Of a stretch of 11,055 bases of DNA, positions 7,111 to 11,055 are shown one piece after another; positions within the stretch are counted from its first letter, which is position 1; every line of letters starts with the position of its first letter. The notes under the pieces were generated by a model. That model had not been told where the DNA came from. It did not search any database and was given only the letters and a program-made list of their open reading frames with translations. This DNA is from Deltaproteobacteria bacterium (GTDB taxonomy: Bacteria; Desulfobacterota; Deferrimicrobia; Deferrimicrobiales; Deferrimicrobiaceae): positions 1 to 11,055 of the forward strand of contig JAGGAJ010000048.1 of the NCBI GenBank assembly GCA_017889845.1, given 5' to 3'. The translations under genes were made by a program, and so were the position numbers.

Positions 7111-8311
7111 CCCCCTCCTTCGCGACGACATCCGGCGCTTCCGCCGGCGGCGCGCCGCCGGCCTCCGCCTCCGCCGCATCGCCTCCGGCGGGGGCCGCGC
7201 CTTCCGCACCGCCTTCCGGCGGCGGAACCTCGGCCTCCGGCTTCTTCGCGAAGAGCCCTTCCGCACGCTTCAGGGCGTCTTCGACCTGCCCCTCCGCGCG
7301 GACCTCGATGTGCCACCCCACGAGCTTGGAGGCGAGCTTGACGTTCTGGCCCTTCTTCCCGATCGCGAGGAGGAGCTGCTCCTCCGGGACGATGACTTCC
7401 ATGGTCTTCCCGGACTCGTTCACCAGCACGCGGATGATCTCCGCCGGCTGGAGCGCGTTGCAGACGAACTTCGCCGGGTCCTCGTCCCAGGCGATGATGT
7501 CGATCCGCTCACCGCGCAGCTCCTGCACCACGCTCTGGACCCGGGAACCCTTCATGCCGACGCACGCGCCGACGGGGTCCACGTCCCGGTCCTTGGAGCG
7601 CACGGCGATCTTGGTCCGGAAGCCCGGCTCCCGCGCCACGCTCAGGATGCCGACCACGCCCTCGTACACCTCCGGGACTTCCTGCTCGAAGAGCTTGAGG
7701 ATCATCCGCGGGTCGGACCGCGAGAGGAGGATCTCCGGGCCGCGGGAGGTCTTCGTCACGTCCTTGATGTACGCGCGGATCCGGTCGCTCTGGCGGTACC
7801 GCTCCCGGGGGATCTGCTCCGAAGGGGGCATGATCGCCTCGGTCTTCCCGAGGTCGATGATCAGGCAGTCCCGCTCGTACCGCTGGACGATCCCGTTGAT
7901 GATCTCCCCCTTGCGCCCGATGAACTCGTTGTAGATGACCTCGCGCTCCGCGTCCTTGACCTTCTGCATGATGATCTGTCGCGCCGTCTGGGCGGCGATC
8001 CGCCCGAGGTCCTTGGTGCTCAGCCGCTCGCCGATGTTGTCGCCCGCCTGCGCTTCGGGGTCGAGCGCCTGCGCCTCCCCGATGGACATCTGCGTGTCGG
8101 GGTCGGTGATCTCCTCCACCACCGTGCGGAAGGAAAGGATCTCGAATTCCCCCGTCTCCGGATCGTACGTCGCCTCGAGGATCTTGTTCATCCCGTACTT
8201 CTTCCGCGCCGCGCTCTCGAGGGCCTCCTTGATCGCGTCGATGATGACGCTCTTGTCGATCCCCTTTTCCTTGCCCAGCTGGGAAATGATCTGCCCCACG
8301 TCCAGGATCAT
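7091..8311 (-). CDS. nusA: Transcription termination/antitermination factor NusA
   Basis: NusA binds RNA polymerase and nascent RNA. It strengthens pausing and intrinsic termination and takes part in antitermination. The 406 residues comprise the RNAP-binding N-terminal domain (about 1-125), the S1 domain (about 134-200), KH1 with GMKG (252-255) and KH2 with GKKG (318-321). From about residue 358 the tail is Pro/Ala/Glu/Gly-rich and disordered-looking. The E. coli-type acidic repeats AR1/AR2 are absent, as in many non-gammaproteobacterial NusA proteins. The start is the ATG at 8311, overlapping the rimP stop as ATGA and matching the family N-terminus MILDVGQIISQL. The frame stays open upstream to 8884, but that part is a shadow of rimP. 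The operon carries a terminator hairpin just before rimP, which could make nusA self-regulating. Confidence 0.97.
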   Translation of the reverse strand: MILDVGQIISQLGKEKGIDKSVIIDAIKEALESAARKKYGMNKILEATYDPETGEFEILSFRTVVEEITDPDTQMSIGEAQALDPEAQAGDNIGERLSTKDLGRIAAQTARQIIMQKVKDAEREVIYNEFIGRKGEIINGIVQRYERDCLIIDLGKTEAIMPPSEQIPRERYRQSDRIRAYIKDVTKTSRGPEILLSRSDPRMILKLFEQEVPEVYEGVVGILSVAREPGFRTKIAVRSKDRDVDPVGACVGMKGSRVQSVVQELRGERIDIIAWDEDPAKFVCNALQPAEIIRVLVNESGKTMEVIVPEEQLLLAIGKKGQNVKLASKLVGWHIEVRAEGQVEDALKRAEGLFAKKPEAEVPPPEGGAEGAAPAGGDAAEAEAGGAPPAEAPDVVAKEGDAPPEE

Positions 8312-8799
8312 CGCCGTTTCTTTCCCTTCCCGAAGAGTTCTTCCTGCGTCACTTCCAGGGACGCCTTCCGGATCTCGCCGTACGGAACCCGGAACCCGGC
8401 CTCCCCCACCGCGATCGTGATCCCTTCCCCGTCGCTCCCGGAGAGTACGCCTACGATGTGCCGTCGCCCCTCCCGGGGCTCCGCGAGCGTGACCTTCACG
8501 CGTCTGCCGATCGAGGCGGCGAAATGCTCCGGCCTGCGCAGCCGCCGGTTCACGCCGGGGGAGGACACCTCCATGACATAGGCCCCCGCCACGGGGTCCT
8601 CCACGTCGAGCAGCGCGCCGAGCCGCCGGCTGTACGTCTCGATGTCGGAGAGGACGACGCCCCCCTCGCGGTCGACGAACACGCGCAGGATGATCCTCGG
8701 TCCCTCCCGGGCGACCTCCAGGTCGAACAGGGAGAGGGAGAGGTCCCGCGCGACCTCGCGGGCCAGCACCTCGATCTTTTCGGTGTCCGTTTTCTGCAC
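8308..8799 (-). CDS. rimP: Ribosome maturation factor RimP
   Basis: RimP binds the 30S precursor and is needed for efficient assembly around S12 and the central pseudoknot. The 163 residues include LDVEDPVAGAYVMEVSSPGVNRR (split here as LDVEDP and EVSSPGVNR; about 64-87), the strongest family signature. A C-terminal SH3-like domain and a basic tail GKGKKRR follow. RimP-nusA adjacency is highly conserved, and here the genes overlap as ATGA. The start is ambiguous. The GTG at 8799 gives a family-length N-terminus but has a T-run instead of a ribosome site upstream. A GTG at 8832 has a CAAGGA-like site, but it would encode the terminator hairpin and T-run as an 11-residue extension ending near Phe-Phe-Phe, which RimP proteins do not have. 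I prefer 8799. Confidence 0.9.
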   Translation of the reverse strand: MQKTDTEKIEVLAREVARDLSLSLFDLEVAREGPRIILRVFVDREGGVVLSDIETYSRRLGALLDVEDPVAGAYVMEVSSPGVNRRLRRPEHFAASIGRRVKVTLAEPREGRRHIVGVLSGSDGEGITIAVGEAGFRVPYGEIRKASLEVTQEELFGKGKKRR

Positions 8800-8806
8800 G
8801 GTACGG

Positions 8807-8832
8807 AAAAAAAAAGTGGGCTTCCGGCCCAC
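8807..8832 (-). terminator. Intrinsic terminator / candidate attenuator before rimP-nusA
   Basis: On the minus strand a perfect stem GTGGGC (8832-8827) and GCCCAC (8821-8816) with a 5-nt loop is followed at once by nine T residues (8815-8807). An extra A-T pair can close the base. This is a textbook Rho-independent terminator. It lies 62 nt after the pyrD stop, so it can end rimI-pyrK-pyrD transcripts. It also sits 7 nt before the rimP start, so any transcript for the nusA operon that starts upstream of it must read through it. Confidence 0.9.
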
Positions 8833-8854
8833 TCATCCTTGCCCCGACGCCTAC

Positions 8855-8884
8855 ATCGTACAGGGAAACCGGTGCGGTCCACAA
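8855..8884 (-). promoter_or_regulatory. Possible promoter for the rimP-nusA-infB operon
   Basis: TTGTGG (8884-8879) and TACGAT (8860-8855) are separated by 18 nt, in the 62-nt gap between the pyrD stop and the terminator hairpin. The match is moderate (3/6 at -35, 4/6 at -10). Initiation near 8848 would give a short leader that starts about 16 nt before the hairpin. No better promoter-like sequence was seen between the hairpin and rimP, where only the T-run and 7 nt lie. Confidence 0.35.
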
Positions 8885-8894
8885 TACCTTTCTT

Positions 8895-9821
8895 TCAGAT
8901 TCTGAGCGTCCCCCGGTAATCGTCCAGGTGCGCGAGCCGCTCCCGGACCAGGAACGCGCGGATCCCGTCGATGATCTCCACGCAGGCGTTGGGATTGCGG
9001 AAGTTCGCCGTCCCGACCTGCACCGCCGCCGCCCCCACCAGCAGGAACTCGAGGGCGTCCTCCGCGCTCTGGATCCCCCCGATCCCGATGACCGGGATCC
9101 TCACCGCCTTGCACGCCTCCCAGACCATCCGCAGCGCCACGGGTTTGATCGCCGGCCCCGAGAGCCCCCCCGTCACGTTGGATAGGCCCGGTCTCCGGGT
9201 CCGGCAATCCACCGCCATCCCGACGATCGTGTTGATCAGCGTCACCGCGTCCGCCCCCGCGTCCTCCGCCGCCCGGGCCACCGACCCGATGTCGGACACG
9301 TTCGGGGAGAGCTTCACCCAGAGCGGTTTCCCCGTCGCCTCCCGAACCCGCCGGGTCAGGCCGGAAAGCCCCTCCGGGTTGGAGCCGAAGGCGATCCCCC
9401 CCTCCTTCACGTTGGGGCAGGAGGCGTTCAGTTCGATGGCCGCAAGGGACGCCACCCCCGAGAGGCGGCGCGCCACCTCCTCGTACTCCTCGATCGTCCG
9501 CCCGTAGATGTTCGCCACGTAGGTGGCCCCCGCGTCGGCCAGCCGGGGGACCACGTCCCGGACGAACCGCTCCACCCCGATGTTCTGGAGGCCGATGGCG
9601 TTCAGCATCCCCGCAGGGGTCTCCACGATCCGTTGCGGGGCGTTCCCCGGCGTGGGGAGCAGCGACAGCCCCTTCACGATCACCGCCCCCAGCCGGGAGA
9701 TGTCGTAGAAGGGGGTGAACTCCAGGCCGTACCCGAAGGTGCCCGACGCGCTCATGACGGGGTTCTTCAGGACCACGCTCCCCACGCGGGAGGTGAGGTC
9801 CGGCGTCCCGGCGGCGTTCAC
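8895..9821 (-). CDS. pyrD: Dihydroorotate dehydrogenase, class 1B catalytic subunit
   Basis: PyrD oxidises dihydroorotate to orotate with FMN, the fourth step of UMP synthesis. The class 1B enzyme is a cytosolic heterotetramer that passes electrons through PyrK to NAD+. The 308-residue TIM barrel shows SGTFGYG (26-32), NASCPN (132-137) with the catalytic cysteine C135 (class 1A also uses Cys; class 2 uses Ser), KLSPN (170-174), NTIVGMAVD (197-205), GGLSGPAIKPVALR (218-231) and GIGGI (246-250). An adjacent pyrK supports class 1B. The start is GTG at 9821, overlapping the pyrK stop as GTGA with GGGAGG 7 nt upstream. A GTG one codon earlier would have only a 4-nt spacer. It is the last gene before the terminator at 8832-8807. 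Confidence 0.96.
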   Translation of the reverse strand: MNAAGTPDLTSRVGSVVLKNPVMSASGTFGYGLEFTPFYDISRLGAVIVKGLSLLPTPGNAPQRIVETPAGMLNAIGLQNIGVERFVRDVVPRLADAGATYVANIYGRTIEEYEEVARRLSGVASLAAIELNASCPNVKEGGIAFGSNPEGLSGLTRRVREATGKPLWVKLSPNVSDIGSVARAAEDAGADAVTLINTIVGMAVDCRTRRPGLSNVTGGLSGPAIKPVALRMVWEACKAVRIPVIGIGGIQSAEDALEFLLVGAAAVQVGTANFRNPNACVEIIDGIRAFLVRERLAHLDDYRGTLRI

Positions 9822-10636
9822 CACACGACCTCCCGCGCGTCGAACACCGGGCCCTCCTTGCAGACCCGCCGGTACGCGGTCTTCTCGCCGTCCCGCACCG
9901 CCGTGACACACCCCCAGCACACCCCGAAGCCGCACGCCATATGGTTCTCGAGGGACGCCTGGACGGGTACCTCCAGAGGGACGGCCAGTTCCGCGATCTC
10001 CCTCAGCATCTCGCGGGGACCGCAGGCGAGAATGGACAGCCGTGCGCGCTCCGTCGCCTTCAGGCGGTCCATGCGCTCCCGGACCGCGTCGGTGACGCGG
10101 CCGAAGAATCCCGCCGTCCCGTCGTCGGTGCACAGGTGGGCCCGGCCGGGCGTCCCCCCCCCGGGCACCCACTCCCTCGGAGGAAGCTGGTCGCGCGAGC
10201 GGGCGCCGAGGAACACCTCGAATGCCGCCCGTTGCTCCTCGAGGACGACGGCGGCGGGGAAGACCGTGGAGAATCCCACTCCCCCGCCGACGAGCCACCA
10301 GATCCGGTCCTCCCGTCCGAGGTCGAAACCGTTCCCCAGTGGAAGGGTGATCTGGAGGGGGTCGCCGCCGTGAAGACCGGAGAGCAAGGCGGTACCCCGC
10401 CCCACCACCTTGTAGACGAATTCCACGGTTCCCTTCCCGCGGGCGCCGCCGGCGCGGAAGATCGCCAGCGGACGCGGGAGGAGCGGATCGTTTCCCGGCC
10501 ACCCGGACACCATGGCGAACTGGCCCGGCAGGAACTCGATCCGGTCCGGGATCGACACCTCCATGCGGTAGAAGATGCCGTTCCCCCCGTTGTGCAGGAT
10601 CCGGCCGTTGACGAACCGCGGTCTACGGAACGGCAT
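9818..10636 (-). CDS. pyrK: Dihydroorotate dehydrogenase B electron-transfer subunit (PyrK)
   Basis: PyrK carries FAD and a [2Fe-2S] cluster and links class 1B PyrD to NAD+. The 272 residues have a ferredoxin-reductase-like layout. An FAD-binding beta-barrel has RPLA at 55-58, in the position of the flavin-binding RPxS motif. A nucleotide-binding domain follows with GGGVGFS (117-123) and ACGPREML (204-211). The C-terminal cluster motif has four cysteines, C235, C240, C243 and C259, with the characteristic MACGFGVCWGC and VCKEGPVF. All four ligands are present. The ATG at 10636 overlaps the 3' end of rimI by 14 nt and has GGGAG 5 nt upstream. The frame is open further upstream inside rimI as an Arg-rich shadow. 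The close overlap with pyrD suggests coupled synthesis of the two subunits. Confidence 0.95.
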   Translation of the reverse strand: MPFRRPRFVNGRILHNGGNGIFYRMEVSIPDRIEFLPGQFAMVSGWPGNDPLLPRPLAIFRAGGARGKGTVEFVYKVVGRGTALLSGLHGGDPLQITLPLGNGFDLGREDRIWWLVGGGVGFSTVFPAAVVLEEQRAAFEVFLGARSRDQLPPREWVPGGGTPGRAHLCTDDGTAGFFGRVTDAVRERMDRLKATERARLSILACGPREMLREIAELAVPLEVPVQASLENHMACGFGVCWGCVTAVRDGEKTAYRRVCKEGPVFDAREVVW

Positions 10637-11055
10637 CGTTCTCCCGTATTTCCCGGGCGAGGAGCACGGCGTCCTCCCCCGTGTCGGTGTAATACCCCTT
10701 GCGGATCCCCTGGAACGCGAATCCCTCGGCGCGGTAGAGCCGATGCGCTTCCTCGTTCCCCGCCCGGACCTCGAGGTGGATCCGCACCGCTCCGGCCCTC
10801 GCACCCCGGCGGATGCATTCCCGGAGCAGCGCCCGGCCCACGCCGGCTCCCCGCCGCGCCGGAGCCACGGCGATGTTCAGCAGGTGCGACTCCCCCGCCA
10901 CGGTCCACGAGACGGCGTACCCGAGGATCTCCCCGTCCTCCCCCTCCGCCACGACGGGATCGGAGAAATCCCTGTCCAGCTCCTCGGCGAACATCCCGCG
11001 GGACCAGGGGGACGGGAAGGAGACCTCCTCGATCGCCATCACGCCGCCGAGGTCC
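10623..11055 (-). CDS. rimI: Ribosomal protein S18-alanine N-acetyltransferase RimI, partial (5' end outside window)
   Basis: RimI is a GNAT acetyltransferase that acetylates the N-terminal Ala of ribosomal protein S18. The visible 144 codons include FPSPWSRGMF near the start and the acetyl-CoA-binding stretch NIAVAPARRGAGVGRALL. They also include LEVRAGNEEAHRLYRAEGF, which holds the Glu and Tyr that correspond to the catalytic pair in E. coli RimI. GYY and EDAVLL follow near the end. A GTG-ATG pair at 11042-11037 could be taken as the start. However, codons upstream of it (reading DLGG) continue the normal family pattern DLxxVxxIExxSFxxPW, so the gene most likely begins off the window. It overlaps pyrK by 14 nt. 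rimI often sits near tsaB/tsaE, which may lie beyond this edge. A more general GNAT activity cannot be excluded. Confidence 0.88.
   Translation of the reverse strand, partial: DLGGVMAIEEVSFPSPWSRGMFAEELDRDFSDPVVAEGEDGEILGYAVSWTVAGESHLLNIAVAPARRGAGVGRALLRECIRRGARAGAVRIHLEVRAGNEEAHRLYRAEGFAFQGIRKGYYTDTGEDAVLLAREIRENDAVP

Noticed and set aside
4558..7341. A plus-strand open frame of 927 codons opposite infB, ylxR and the end of nusA
   Set aside because: It mirrors infB codon structure, shows no recognisable domain, and lies over strongly conserved minus-strand coding sequence.
7070..8581. A plus-strand open frame of 503 codons opposite nusA and rimP
   Set aside because: It is a low-complexity shadow of nusA and rimP with no motif or ribosome site that supports it.
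8312..8884. Apparent N-terminal extension of NusA, or a leader ORF from the ATG at 8836 running into nusA
   Set aside because: It overlaps rimP in another frame and is Arg/Gly-rich. The NusA family N-terminus begins at the ATG at 8311. Its candidate ribosome site is too close to the ATG at 8836.
11037..11042. GTG/ATG pair as the true start of rimI
   Set aside because: Codons upstream to the window edge stay open and fit the RimI N-terminal pattern, and starting here would delete conserved N-terminal residues.
1..11055. Mobile elements, CRISPR arrays, tRNA genes (such as the metY found before rimP in E. coli), riboswitches, or a novel defence or biosynthetic system
   Set aside because: No direct repeat arrays, terminal inverted repeats, transposase-like or nuclease-system proteins, or tRNA-like folds were seen. 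The window is filled by conserved housekeeping genes.

Overview
The window is a GC-rich bacterial chromosome segment in which every supported gene lies on the minus strand, so transcription runs from position 11055 towards position 1. It is a core information-processing locus, not an accessory or mobile region. I found no transposase, integrase, phage gene, CRISPR array, tRNA, rRNA or toxin-antitoxin pair. Coding density is very high and no gene-free stretch exceeds about 100 bases. The gene order (rimP, nusA, ylxR, infB, DUF503/ylxP, rbfA, DHH phosphoesterase, truB, rpsO, pnp), the PyrK-dependent class 1B PyrD, the very high GC and the many GTG/TTG starts best suit a Deltaproteobacteria/Desulfobacterota-like lineage (Geobacter-like order). 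This placement is inferred from synteny only and is moderately uncertain.

Layout in transcription order. (1) 11055-8895: rimI (5' end beyond the window), pyrK and pyrD overlap one another and look like one transcription unit. It ends just before a strong intrinsic terminator hairpin at 8832-8807. (2) 8799-1737: rimP, nusA, ylxR, infB, DUF503, rbfA, DHH phosphoesterase (nrnA-type) and truB form a tightly packed operon. Four junctions overlap (ATGA, 20 nt, ATGA, 11 nt), one is a GTGA overlap, and two have gaps of only 12 and 26 nt. (3) 1646-1: rpsO and pnp (3' end beyond the window) follow a 90-bp gap holding a near-consensus sigma-70 promoter with an extended -10.

The products form a coherent set. 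NusA controls pausing, termination and antitermination. IF2 starts translation. RimP and RbfA mature the 30S subunit, S15 is a primary 16S-binding protein of that subunit, and RimI acetylates S18. TruB modifies tRNA U55. PNPase and the NrnA-type enzyme degrade RNA down to nucleotides. PyrK and PyrD make orotate for UMP synthesis.

No previously undescribed system is evident. The most interesting non-coding signal is the terminator hairpin only 7 nt before the rimP start, with a possible promoter upstream of it. This arrangement suggests NusA-dependent attenuation of its own operon. The second is the strong promoter and foldable leader in front of rpsO.
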